Source: Spiroplasma sabaudiense Ar-1343 (GTDB lineage Bacteria; Bacillota_I; Bacilli_A; Mycoplasmatales; Mycoplasmataceae). From it: a stretch of DNA of 64,000 nt. Under the pieces are notes generated by a model. That model did not search any database. It was not told the DNA's origin and saw nothing but the letters and a program-made list of their open reading frames with translations. Below are positions 12,413 through 21,282 of the stretch, piece by piece. Position numbers and translations under genes: made by a program. Location of the stretch: the NCBI RefSeq assembly GCF_000565215.1, contig NZ_CP006934.1, forward strand, positions 62,001-126,000. Reading direction: 5' to 3'. Position 1 is the stretch's first letter. Every line of letters begins with the position of its first letter.

Positions 12413-13328
12413 AAATTTAGTTGATCATTTTGATTTAGAAGTAATTTCGGGATCAGAACACTTAGATAACATTATTGAGGTTTATGGTTTGAATCGAGCG
12501 GGACTAGAATTGGCTGGATATGTAGAAAAAGACGATCAAAAGAGAAGGGTAGTTTTGTTTTCAAATAAGGAAAATAACTATATAAGTACTTTCTCACCAG
12601 AAGAGCGTGAAAAAAAATATTATTCAATGCTGAAAATAGGAATTCCGGCGGTTATTATTACTGAAAGATTTCATGATGAATTTTTAGCAAAAGTAACAAA
12701 AGATTTAGAAATCCCGCTATTGAGAGTTGTTGGGCAAACTACAAGTGAATTTACCCAACAAGTCTTAGGCCTATATGATGATTATTTTTCCCCAACCGAA
12801 GAATTTCATGGTTCGCTTGTGAATATTTACGGTAAAGGGGTAATGATTATGGGGAAATCTGGAATTGGGAAATCTGAAATCACAATCGAACTTGTTAAAA
12901 AAAATCATTTATTTGTTGGTGATGATCGAATTGTTGCAATGCGTAAAGCAAGTAAAATTTTTGGAAAGAGCCATGAAATTCTAAATAATTTAGTTGAAGT
13001 TCGAGGAATTGGAATTGTTGATATTGCTCAAACAAATGGTTATCAGGTAATTCTTGATGAAACTGAGATTGAATTAATAATTGACTTAATAAAATTTGGG
13101 GAGAACGGTATTGATGACACAGATCGCCTTGGAAATGAATACAACAGTAAAAATATTTTAGGGGTTAAAATTCCTCACATTAGAATTCCTGTTTCTTCGG
13201 GAAGAAATATCGCCAATATCATTGAAACAGCTGTGGCCCAATTAAAAATTAAGCAAAGCGGTAATTGAGTTAATCCAACTAAAATTATTTCAAATCGAAT
13301 TGACAAAGTAAATCAAGATGATAACTAA
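12393..13328 (+). CDS. hprK: HPr kinase/phosphorylase
   Basis: HprK phosphorylates and dephosphorylates Ser46 of HPr according to energy state, tuning PTS sugar uptake. The 311-residue product has the family P-loop region GKSGIGKSE at about residues 154-162 and the signature VRGIGIVDI. AGGAGAA precedes the ATG at 12393; an in-frame ATG at 12372 lacks an SD. Its target ptsH, with Ser46 present, is at 47 kb. The gene sits between vitamin transport and lipoprotein-processing genes, and lgt begins inside its last 11 nt, the common Firmicute hprK-lgt order. Confidence 0.96.
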
Positions 13329-14769
13329 TTTATTGGCAAACATCCCAGCGCCTGGAACTCCAATTGATGATTTTCTAAAAAATCAGGCACAAAATGATCG
13401 CTTTTGAGGATGGATGCCAATCTACCCGCTTTTCATTTTTGCCGGTGTTATTGCGGTTTTGATTGCTTCAATTATAAAGTTCAGAATGCGTAATATCCCG
13501 CTTCAAGAGTTGGGAATGTCAATCTTTATAATTATTCCTACTGGACTTGTTGGAGCAAGTGTATTGGGAAAATTTGACCTCTTATATAACAACTGAAGAG
13601 TTTGAGAACTATTATTTTTCTGACAACCAGGAATGTCAATTTTTGGAGGATTAATTTTTGGAGGCGCTTGTGGTTTTGCTTGGTTTTACAAAAAAGGACA
13701 ACACTATCGAATTTCTACATGAGTTTATGCAGATTGCATAATTCCAAATGTTTTTTTGGGTCAAGCAATTGGACGCTGGGGGAATTTATTTAATCATGAA
13801 ATCATGGGAAGGGAAACAAGTCTGAAAAGCTTATTAAAATGATTACCAGATTGAATCGTTTCTAAGTTGTGATACCCAATAAATCCTTCCCCAGATGCCC
13901 TCCCAACAGATCAATGATATGTTATATATCGAGAACCGCTTTTTTTGTATGAATCAATTGGTTGTTTTGCTTTGTTTATTTTAACAACATTTTTTATTGC
14001 TAACCTAGGAAGATTTTTCAGTAAAAAACCTTGGAAAATCTACCCTAAAGATTACCCTTATAATAAGTGGGTGAATCAAGATAATATAGAAATTTCTGAT
14101 TATCAACGACCAATTCGCTATCGCAAAAAAACTAAAAATGGAATTGAAATGTTATCAATAGGCTTTTGAGAATCATGAAATAAAGCCTACTACTTAAAAA
14201 TGCTAGACAAAGACCAGATAATCTACTTTACAAATAAAGAAATTGAAATTGATAAAAATTTTCAATCAAAAGTTACTCAGCTTGAAAAAATAAAAAGTAA
14301 CAAAAGCCTAAGTCTGCAAACTTTAAATAATAGTTTTGCAAAGCAAGTTAAGAAGATAACAACTAAAGATGAAAAAAAAGCTTTAAAGAAATCTAAGAAA
14401 ATCGAAGAAAAAAAGATAATTAAAGAATATCAACCTAAAATAAAAAGCCTGAAATCTGAATTATCTTGATTTTCACGTTGTTGAAAAGCAGATTCAAGAG
14501 AGTTATATCAAGCCAACAACCCAAATAATTATTTTATAGTCCACTGTGGCACCCAGACCGGGTTTTACTTATTTAGTTATATGGTATTAAGATGAGTTTT
14601 GGAAACCCGCCGAACTGATGTTGAACTTGTAATTAAACATTATTTTGTCGCTGATATGTTACTATTTGCTCTATTTGCTCTATTTGCTCTATTTTTTATA
14701 GTTTTTGCTCAGGTAATTTCACCTAAAAAATATCGTAAAATCGATTGATTATATGAAAAATCATATTAA
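13318..14769 (+). CDS. lgt: Prolipoprotein diacylglyceryl transferase, copy 1, with large charged insert
   Basis: Lgt transfers a diacylglyceryl group to the lipobox cysteine of prolipoproteins. The multi-pass core carries the Lgt signature IGRWGNLFNHE, and the terminal helix region GFYLFSYMVLRWVLETRR matches the conserved end of Lgt. The protein is 483 residues against about 260-300 for typical Lgt. The excess is mainly a cytoplasmic Lys/Glu-rich segment at about residues 295-383 that looks like a coiled coil, inserted before the last helices. A 9-bp tandem repeat encodes LFALFALFA in the last helix. It overlaps hprK by 11 nt. A second lgt follows 45 nt downstream. The lipobox proteins at 26.2, 27.7 and 59.5 kb are likely substrates. 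Confidence 0.9.
14662..14688 (+). repeat. 9-bp tandem repeat inside lgt copy 1
   Basis: CTATTTGCT occurs three times in a row (14662-14670, 14671-14679, 14680-14688), followed by a partial fourth copy. It encodes repeating Leu-Phe-Ala in the final membrane helix. The unit is a multiple of three, so slippage would change helix length without frameshift. Confidence 0.9.
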
Positions 14770-14814
14770 TAAATTAAAATTATGTTAGAATTAAAAAAAG
14801 TGAGGTAAATTTCT

Positions 14815-16158
14815 ATGGTAGATTGAATTTTCGACACCAACGAATGAGAAATTTGAAAACTTGGTTGAGTTCAAGAATCATATGGATGATTTAGAGTGTA
14901 CGCCTTTACAATGACAACTGGAGTAATTGTTGCAATTGCTTTTTCGGCATTTAAGTTTTGAAGAAAAGAGCTTCAAATTACACATTTAGGCATTGGAGCT
15001 GTACCAATTGTAATATTTTCTTTGTTTGGTGGAAGTTTTTTTGGTAAATTAAACACAGGAGGATATGACCAAAATACATTCGGTGGAATTATGTCACTAT
15101 TTGCTTTTTGACAACCTGGAATGTCTATTCATGGAGGGGTTTTTGTTGGTTCCTTTGTGGGGATAATTATTTTTTACCTAATGGGAAGAAAAAGTAAGGT
15201 TTCAGTCTGAACCTATATGGATGCAATAATTCCAAATATTTTATTGGGTCAAGGAATTGGACGTTGAGGAAACTTTTTCAACCATGAAATAACAGGGCCT
15301 CCAATTGCCTTGGCATCAGAAAATAAACTTTGATGACTGCCAAATTTTATTACTCAAAATACTCAAGCTCTATATAAAGGGCAAACTGGTTCTGTAATAA
15401 ATGGCATCACACTAGAGAATGGTCAATTATATCAATTAAATCCGATTTTTGTTTATGAAGCTTTTTGGTTAACTTTCGCTTGAGTAGTGATCACATTTGT
15501 ATTGCCAAATATTTTAAAATGATTTGGTAAAAAACCAGAAAATATTAATATGTCAAAATTAACTCTGCAATTAAAAGAGGAATACTTTAGTTCTTTTGTA
15601 CCAAGCAATTTAGAGCTCCCATTTACTGGATATAGAACTTGAAAATTCAATCGTGTTTTTACACAAAATATTTCAAAGTATGGTATTGATAATTACCATA
15701 AAACCAAAGCTGATTTAGATGCCAAGCGCCAAAATAAGGAAATTTCATTTATAAAATATCGTTGAAAAGTCGGAAAATCCTTGGAAGAGGCAAATAACCC
15801 CTACAGATTCAAGGTAATGAGGGTTGGAGCTGAGGCTGGAGCCTACTTCTTTGCATGAAACTTTGTAAGATTTATATTAGAATTACAAAGACCTTCAAAC
15901 CACTTATTCATTCAGCATAACAAACCACTTTCATTAACACTTATTTTCCTTACTGCTTTAGTTGGTATTGGAATGATTTTATTTTCACAATTTGTATCGC
16001 CGTATCTGTTTAGAAAACCGGGATATGTTTTTGAAAAAGAATATTTTAAAGTTATTGAAGTCAAATCTAAAAAAAGTAAAGTCAAAACATCAAACAAAGA
16101 TAATTTAAAACAAGAAAAAGCGCAAGAAAAACTGATGAAACTTAAACAGAAAGTATAG
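14815..16158 (+). CDS. lgt: Prolipoprotein diacylglyceryl transferase, copy 2
   Basis: This is a second Lgt paralogue of 447 residues. It has the signature IGRWGNFFNHE, the earlier WQPGMSIHGG motif shared with copy 1 (WQPGMSIFGG), and the final helix region AYFFAWNFVRFILE. A long loop of roughly 100 residues lies between the core and the last helices, and the C-terminus is a Lys-rich tail (KSKKSKVKTSNK and onward). GTGAGGT precedes the ATG. Copies 1 and 2 are clearly diverged, so the duplication is old, and the two may differ in substrate preference or form a heteromer. whiA follows within 12 nt. Confidence 0.9.
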
Positions 16159-16169
16159 TGGGTGATTTT

Positions 16170-17126
16170 ATGTCTTTTGCTATGGAAGTTAAAGAAGAAA
16201 TTGTTACGCACACGTTCTCCGAAGAACAAAGGCGTGCTTTTTTATGTGGATTTATAAAATATAATGGTGAAATTATTATCTCAAATAACCAACCTAAATT
16301 AATTCTCTCAACAATCAGCAACAGAATAGCTCGAACTGTTATTAGTTTTTTAAAGACCTTTTATGAGGGCGAAATTTTAATATCAATTTTACAGTCACAA
16401 AAACTCAGAAAAAATAAAACTTTTCAGATAACTTTAAAGGATAATGTTTTTGATTTTTTATTTAAATTTAATATTTACAACACTAATAAAAGTGCTAAAA
16501 TAATATCAGTAGTTGATGAAGTGGTGAATAATTCCAGTTTACTGAGAGCTTATATTTCAGGCGTATTTATTGCGATTGGTAGCGTAAATTCTCCAAAGAC
16601 GAGCAACTACCATTTAGAGTTACAATTTAGAGATGAAGAGTCATCGCTATTTTTCAATGATTTATTAGAGCCGTTAGGATTTACTTTTAAAAAAATAAAA
16701 AGAAAAGCTAAGTTTATAAGTTATTTGAAAAAGTCAACTTTTGTTTCAGATTTTTTGAAGTTAATCGATGCTCCAAATGCAGTAATGAATTTTGAGAATC
16801 AGCGAATATCAAGAGATATGCTGAACAATATCAATAGGATGATAAATATAGATATTTCAAATCAAGCAAAAACTCTAGATGCCGGCCAAAGACAAGTTTA
16901 CCAAATCAACAATTTGAAAGAAAAAGGTTATTTTAGGTATTTGTCAGATAAGGCGAAATTTTTAGCAAATGCTAGACTTGATCGACCAGATGCCTCTTTT
17001 TCCGAATTAGAATCTATTTTAAATCAAAATAATATACCAATAACAAAGTCTGGAATTAGCAACTTGTTTAGAACCATAGAAAAACTTTATAAAAATAGTC
17101 AAGAGGTAAATTATGAAAAAAGATAA
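16170..17126 (+). CDS. whiA: WhiA-family DNA-binding protein
   Basis: This 318-residue WhiA homologue has an N-terminal LAGLIDADG-like homing-endonuclease fold (begins MSFAMEVKEE) and a C-terminal helix-turn-helix typical of the family (RPDASFSELESIL ... ITKSGISNLFRTIEKL). In Gram-positive bacteria WhiA acts in cell-cycle and sporulation control; in mollicutes it has been linked to ribosomal gene regulation. I chose ATG 16170, preceded by GGGTGA; a GTG at 16158 overlapping the lgt stop is in frame but adds nonconserved residues. The last 14 nt overlap the next gene. Confidence 0.9.
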   Translation: MSFAMEVKEEIVTHTFSEEQRRAFLCGFIKYNGEIIISNNQPKLILSTISNRIARTVISFLKTFYEGEILISILQSQKLRKNKTFQITLKDNVFDFLFKFNIYNTNKSAKIISVVDEVVNNSSLLRAYISGVFIAIGSVNSPKTSNYHLELQFRDEESSLFFNDLLEPLGFTFKKIKRKAKFISYLKKSTFVSDFLKLIDAPNAVMNFENQRISRDMLNNINRMINIDISNQAKTLDAGQRQVYQINNLKEKGYFRYLSDKAKFLANARLDRPDASFSELESILNQNNIPITKSGISNLFRTIEKLYKNSQEVNYEKR

Positions 17127-17337
17127 TGTAATTTCAATATTGAGCAAAAATATGAAAGAACTAAGAGTTAAAGCAAACCTTACTCAAGAAGAGTTAAGTT
17201 TTCGTTCAGGATTGCATAGAAATTATATTTCGGACACAGAGCGTGGAACGCGAAACATTTCAATAAAGGCTGTTGAAAAAATAGCCAAAGGACTTGAAGT
17301 TCCAGTTGAAAATTTATTTTCTAACAACAACGATTAA
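17113..17337 (+). CDS. Small Xre-family HTH transcriptional regulator
   Basis: This 74-residue protein is a single Cro/C1-type helix-turn-helix domain (MKELRVKANLTQEELSFRSG, then HRNYISDTERG). It has no sensor domain. GAGGT precedes its ATG within the end of whiA, giving a 14-nt overlap and suggesting coupled translation. Such minimal Xre proteins often regulate their own operon, but the target is not readable here. A strong terminator follows at once. Confidence 0.9.
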   Translation: MKKDNVISILSKNMKELRVKANLTQEELSFRSGLHRNYISDTERGTRNISIKAVEKIAKGLEVPVENLFSNNND

Positions 17338-17378
17338 ATAATAAAAAATGCTGACTTTAATCTGCATTTTTTATTATT
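17337..17378. terminator. Bidirectional terminator between xre and the rhodanese-like gene
   Basis: AATAATAAAAAATGC (17337-17351) and its exact complement (17364-17378) form a 15-bp stem with a 12-nt loop. A/T-rich flanks on both sides let it serve the plus-strand whiA-xre unit and the minus-strand gene ending at 17378. Confidence 0.8.
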
Positions 17379-17770
17379 TAAGTACAAAATGTTGTGTAGT
17401 TGTCAAGAGCGGCTGCGGTTCTAACCTCCTTATAACCACCATAGAGTATATATACTTTTATTTTTCGAGAATCTAGCAAATGGTAAATTTCTAAGTTGCT
17501 GCGATAATCTTCGTTAATTAGTAAAATTTTCTTTTGACGCTTTAAAGTTTTAAAATAACGAATCTTAAAAGTTAGGTGGTCAATATTTTCACTACCATTT
17601 AAGTGACTTGTGCTAAAACTAGCTGAAGGTCTTATATCAATAACTTGTCATTTTGCAGATTTAATGATTTTTGGAACTTTCTTCAAGTTCTTTGTTCGAT
17701 ATTTTCTTTTAAATGCATTTTTGGTAAAAATCATACCAAAAAACTTTATAATTGATTCAATAAACTGCAT
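17378..17770 (-). CDS. Membrane-proximal rhodanese-like protein lacking the catalytic Cys
   Basis: This minus-strand gene encodes 130 residues. An N-terminal hydrophobic stretch with basic residues after it is followed by a rhodanese-type fold: VIDIRPSASFSTSHLNGSENI matches the usual VIDVR...E(Y/F)..GHIPGAINI segment. Where active rhodaneses have a cysteine loop (CxxxxR), this protein has INEDYRSN, so sulfur transfer is unlikely. The end KVYILYGGYKEV fits the family's V..L.GG...W. One TGA is read as Trp. The ATG at 17770 has a GAGGT SD, and a -10 TATAAT lies on the minus strand at 17788-17793. Function is unknown; a binding or scaffold role is inference. Confidence 0.75.
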
Positions 17771-17787
17771 AAATATACCTCAAAATA

Positions 17788-17793
17788 ATTATA
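17788..17793 (-). promoter_or_regulatory. -10 element for the rhodanese-like gene
   Basis: TATAAT on the minus strand directly preceded by TG, about 18-23 nt upstream of the ATG at 17770. The -35 is poor. A divergent TATAGT element for secG lies at about 17809-17814 on the plus strand. Confidence 0.4.
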
Positions 17794-17842
17794 CATAATT
17801 TAAGTTTTTATAGTAAAATAATTAAAGGATTAGGTGATAAAT

Positions 17843-18124
17843 ATGCAAGGTGCAGGAACACATGAAATACAAAATATTATAATTACGGTGTTTGAAGTTT
17901 TTGCGTTAGTTGTTTCGTTGTTAATGATCGCAGTTGGGTTAATTCAAAACAAAAAATCGCAGACAGGACTGAGCGCTTTAAATGGTGGAAATGATGAACT
18001 ATTTTCAAATTCAAAAGAGCGTGGTCTAGATAAAACAATGTCAATTTGAATGTTTTCTTTAGGAATTAGCTTATTTGTTATTACAATAATTATATGTATT
18101 TTGACCAACACTATTCTAAAATAA
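17843..18124 (+). CDS. secG: Preprotein translocase subunit SecG
   Basis: SecG is a small two-helix subunit of SecYEG that assists SecA-driven secretion. The 93-residue product has one helix near the N-terminus, the conserved cytoplasmic loop QNKKSQTGLSALNGG followed by a KERGLDK segment, and a second helix at the C-terminus. One TGA encodes Trp just before the second helix. The ATG at 17843 is preceded by AGGTGATAA. It heads the secG-rnr-smpB-ssrA order common in Firmicutes. A hairpin spans its stop codon. Confidence 0.9.
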
Positions 18125-18136
18125 TAGTGTTTTTTA
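18108..18136 (+). terminator. Hairpin with T-tract overlapping the secG stop
   Basis: ACACTATT (18108-18115) pairs with AATAGTGT (18123-18130) and is followed by TTTTT. It overlaps the last secG codons. rnr begins 22 nt later, so it is probably a partial terminator or attenuator. Confidence 0.6.
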
Positions 18137-18157
18137 TTAGAAATTGAGGAATTAATA

Positions 18158-20269
18158 GTGATTAAATTAATAATAAAAAAATTAAAGGAAAAAAATGGTC
18201 GAAAAATTTATGAATTAAGTAACGAACTTCATATTGTTGACATTGAAGAATTTCAGAAAATAATTAATCAACTCGAAACTAACAACACAGTTGTTACCAC
18301 TGAAAATGACGAGATTTTTTTGCTTGAAAACAATATTAAAACTGGTTCAATCAAGATTAATGATAAGGGCTTTGGTTTTGTTAGAGATAATAATGATTCA
18401 GAAAATGACTATTTTGTACCTGCCAATTTTTTGAAAGGTTCTATAACAAGTGATGAGGTAGTCTACCGCGTTGAGACTGAAGATGACGGTCGCAGCAAAG
18501 CGGTAATTTTAGCAATCGCCAAACGAACTAAAAAATTTTTAGTTGGAGAAATCATGCCTTCGTGAGATGGCAAGTATTTGGATTTTCATCCAACAGAAAA
18601 TGGGTTTAAAAATTACCGCATTGTGATGGTTAATAAAAATAACTTCAAGTTAGAAAAAGATCAGTTGATTAAAGTTAAAATTATTGATATTCGTGAAAAA
18701 AAGATGTTTACAAAAATTGTTGAAATCATTGGGAATTCTAACAAGGCAGTGGATCGTATTTTATCAATTGCCTACGAATTTGATGTGCCAACAGAATTTA
18801 AAAAAGAAACTCTAAAACAAGCTGATGATGTTGCAAAACCAATTGACTACAATAACGAAGAAGTGAAAAGAAGAAATAAAATAATAGTTGACAAGCTACT
18901 TGTAACAATCGATGGAGAAGATTCAAAAGATCTTGACGATGCAATCTATGTTGAAAAAATAGAAAATGGTAATTATAAGCTTTATGTAGCGATTGCTGAT
19001 GTTAGTTTTTATGTTGAACCAAGAACAAGTTTAGACAACGAAGCGTTGTATCGCGGGAACTCAGTCTATTTGGCCAATAAGGTAATTCCAATGTTGCCGA
19101 AATCTCTTTCAAATGGTGTTTGCTCATTAAACCCAAACGAAGATAAACTGTGCCTAGTTTGTGAAATGGAATTTGATAGTTCAGGAAAAATTATTAATAA
19201 AACCGTCTATGAATCAATTATGAACTCTAAGGCTCGTTTAACTTACAAAGAAGTAAATGAATTTTTTCAAAATAAAATTAGCACAAGAGATGAAGCAATT
19301 CAAAACATGTTGTCAACAGCCAGAGAACTACATAATTTAATCGAAAAAGAGCGAGATGTTCGCGGGTCGATTGATTTTGACATTAAAGAAGCTAAGGTAA
19401 TTTTGGATAACGATTCTAATGTAATTGACATTGTTGCAAGAAGTACAGGAATAAGTGAAAAATTAATAGAAAATTTCATGGTTAGCGCAAACGAAAGTGT
19501 TGCACAGATTATTTTTGAAAAATCATTGCCCTTTGTCTACCGAGACCATGGTAAACCCAAAGACGAAAACTTAATTGAGTGATATGGCATGTTAACGAGT
19601 TTTGGGATTAACCCGAAACTAAATGATGAGAGCAAGCTGGACCCAAGAAACATTCGCCACACCCTAAAAGAAATCTCAAACCAAATCAAAGATAAAGATG
19701 AATGCGAATTAATAAACATTACATTACTAAGATTTATGGAAAAAGCAGAGTATAGTATTGAAAATATTGGTCACTTTGGTTTAGCAAGTCCGTGCTATAC
19801 TCACTTTACTTCTCCAATTCGAAGATATTCAGATTTAATGGTGCACCGTTATTTAAAACAATATTTAGTAAATAAAGATTTACACCATTTAGCACTTGAG
19901 CGAAATGAAAATTTTATTGAAAGAGCTTGCAACATTATTAATGAGACTGAAAAAAAAGGTGTAAATACAGAAAGGGAAGTAACCAAAGTCTGTATGGCTG
20001 AATATATGACTAAATTTATTGGTAAAGAATATGATGGCATAATTTCAGCTGTTTTAAAATTTGGAATTTTTGTTCAACTTCCTAACTGTGTTGAGGGACT
20101 AATCCATATTACTGAATTAGGAACTGATTTTCACTATGATGAAAAAATGCAAACAATGGTTAGCAAACAAAACAAAATTTATCGTTTGGGTCAAAAAGTT
20201 CGAATTCAGGTTAAAAACGCTGATGTTAAAAAAAGAATAATTGATTTTACTTTTGCAAAGAATGGATAG
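18158..20269 (+). CDS. rnr: Ribonuclease R
   Basis: RNase R is a processive 3'-5' exoribonuclease that degrades structured RNA and takes part in tmRNA quality control. The 703-residue product has an N-terminal winged-helix/cold-shock portion (KTGSIKINDKGFGFVRD), the catalytic RNB domain with the metal-binding DGEDSKDLDDAI motif and the HFTSPIRRYSDLMVHR segment, and a C-terminal S1 domain with a short Lys-rich end. The start is GTG with TTGAGGA upstream. smpB begins at the nucleotide after the stop codon, so the two are translationally linked. Confidence 0.96.
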
Positions 20270-20725
20270 GTGTTTAAAGTGGGTGAACATGTTATTGTTA
20301 AAAATAAAAAAGCTTATTTTAATTATGAAATTATTGAAACCTTTGAGGCTGGAATTGTTTTAAATGGTCCAGAAATAAAATCAATTCGAGCAAAGGAAAC
20401 ATCAATTAATGAGGCATTCATTTTAATTCGCCGAGGTCGTGTAGAAATCTTAAACATGACAATTAAAAAATACGAATACGCAACAAATATCAAACTAGAT
20501 CCAGATCGCAATCGATATTTGCTACTTCACAAAAAAGAACTTCAAAAGATATTAAAAAAAATTCAGTTAGAAAACTTAACACTTATCCCGTTGCGTCTTT
20601 ACCTAAAAGATAATTTAGCCAAATTAGAAATAGGTTTGGGAAGAGGTAAAAAAAATATTGATAAAAGAGAAACCATTAAAAAACGTGATGTTGAAAGAAA
20701 AATTGCAAAAATAAATAAAATATAA
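20270..20725 (+). CDS. smpB: SsrA-binding protein SmpB
   Basis: SmpB binds tmRNA and brings it to stalled ribosomes for trans-translation. The 151-residue product has the canonical [10 protein letters not shown] and [11 protein letters not shown] segments, [14 protein letters not shown] and [13 protein letters not shown]. The start is a GTG at 20270 abutting the rnr stop; a second in-frame GTG lies at 20279. Its RNA partner ssrA begins 70 nt downstream, behind an inverted repeat and its own promoter. Confidence 0.96.
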   Translation: MFKVGEHVIVKNKKAYFNYEIIETFEAGIVLNGPEIKSIRAKETSINEAFILIRRGRVEILNMTIKKYEYATNIKLDPDRNRYLLLHKKELQKILKKIQLENLTLIPLRLYLKDNLAKLEIGLGRGKKNIDKRETIKKRDVERKIAKINKI

Positions 20726-20742
20726 CAAGGTAGTTGAACTCT

Positions 20743-20779
20743 CCTTTATTGATTCCAATCACAATTGAATCAATAAAGG
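20743..20779. repeat. 13-bp perfect inverted repeat between smpB and ssrA
   Basis: CCTTTATTGATTC (20743-20755) and GAATCAATAAAGG (20767-20779) are exact complements around an 11-nt spacer. It ends 2 bp before the TATAAT of ssrA. No T-tract follows, so it may be an operator or a processing hairpin rather than a terminator. Confidence 0.75.
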
Positions 20780-20787
20780 TATATAAT
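20758..20787 (+). promoter_or_regulatory. ssrA promoter
   Basis: TATAAT at 20782-20787 lies 8 nt before the mature 5' end of tmRNA, with a weak -35 ATCACA at 20758-20763 (18-bp spacing) inside the loop of the inverted repeat. Confidence 0.55.
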
Positions 20788-20795
20788 TAACTTAT

Positions 20796-21205
20796 GGGGA
20801 TGTCCCGGTTTCGACAGGATATCTTCGGTGAAAAGCTGCAGTGGTTTGGTAGACCATAAGACTTCTAGGTTTGAAAAAATGCAAACAAAAAACGCGAAAG
20901 CGAAAACTTTGAAATGCCAGCATTTATGATCAATAACGCATCAGCTGGAGTTGCTTTAGCAGCTTAATAATTCTTTAGAATTATAGTATTTCCGCAAAAC
21001 AATAAATTGCATAGTATTGTTTTTGTGTAAGCCTATTGCAATAGAACTGATGACCGACAGTAAGTCAGTTCGAAATTTTACTGTCACCATTTTTTATAAT
21101 TTTTTGATAACTTTATTATATTAAATGCTCTCAAAGTTATCTAAACTGTAGATGCTCTTCACTGAACTATTTTGGACGCGGGTTCGATTCCCGCCATCTC
21201 CACCA
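20796..21205 (+). ncRNA. ssrA: tmRNA (transfer-messenger RNA)
   Basis: tmRNA rescues stalled ribosomes and tags the unfinished protein for proteolysis. The 5' end GGGGATG pairs with CATCTCC at the 3' end (one G-U pair), followed by a discriminator A and encoded CCA (21203-21205). The T-arm GGTTCGATTCC is present. The tag reading frame begins around GCA at 20881 and gives about 28 residues, starting ANKKRESE, containing EMPAFM and ending ASAGVALAA, then TAATAA at 20965-20970. The tag is much longer than the ~10-15-residue tags of most bacteria, as known in mollicutes, where Lon is the degrading protease. It follows smpB. Confidence 0.97.
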
Positions 21206-21282
21206 TTTTTTTATTTGTAAAAAATTTTTATTCAAAATAACTGTTTTTTATAAGTTTCAAAATTTAAAAGCGAGGTAAAATT

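Noticed and set aside
13593-13595. Many genes apparently broken by TGA stop codons
   Set aside because: TGA falls at conserved Trp positions in almost every gene, so it is a sense codon (code 4), not evidence of frameshifts or pseudogenes.
14641-14700. Possible CRISPR or VNTR array
   Set aside because: Only three copies of a 9-bp unit inside a coding sequence; no spacers.
17610-17798. Plus-strand ORF of 62 residues
   Set aside because: It is the antisense of the rhodanese-like gene and has no SD; the minus-strand frame has clear domain similarity.
21206-21282. tRNA gene near the TTCGATTCC at 21183
   Set aside because: That T-arm belongs to the 3' end of tmRNA; no separate tRNA cloverleaf is present.
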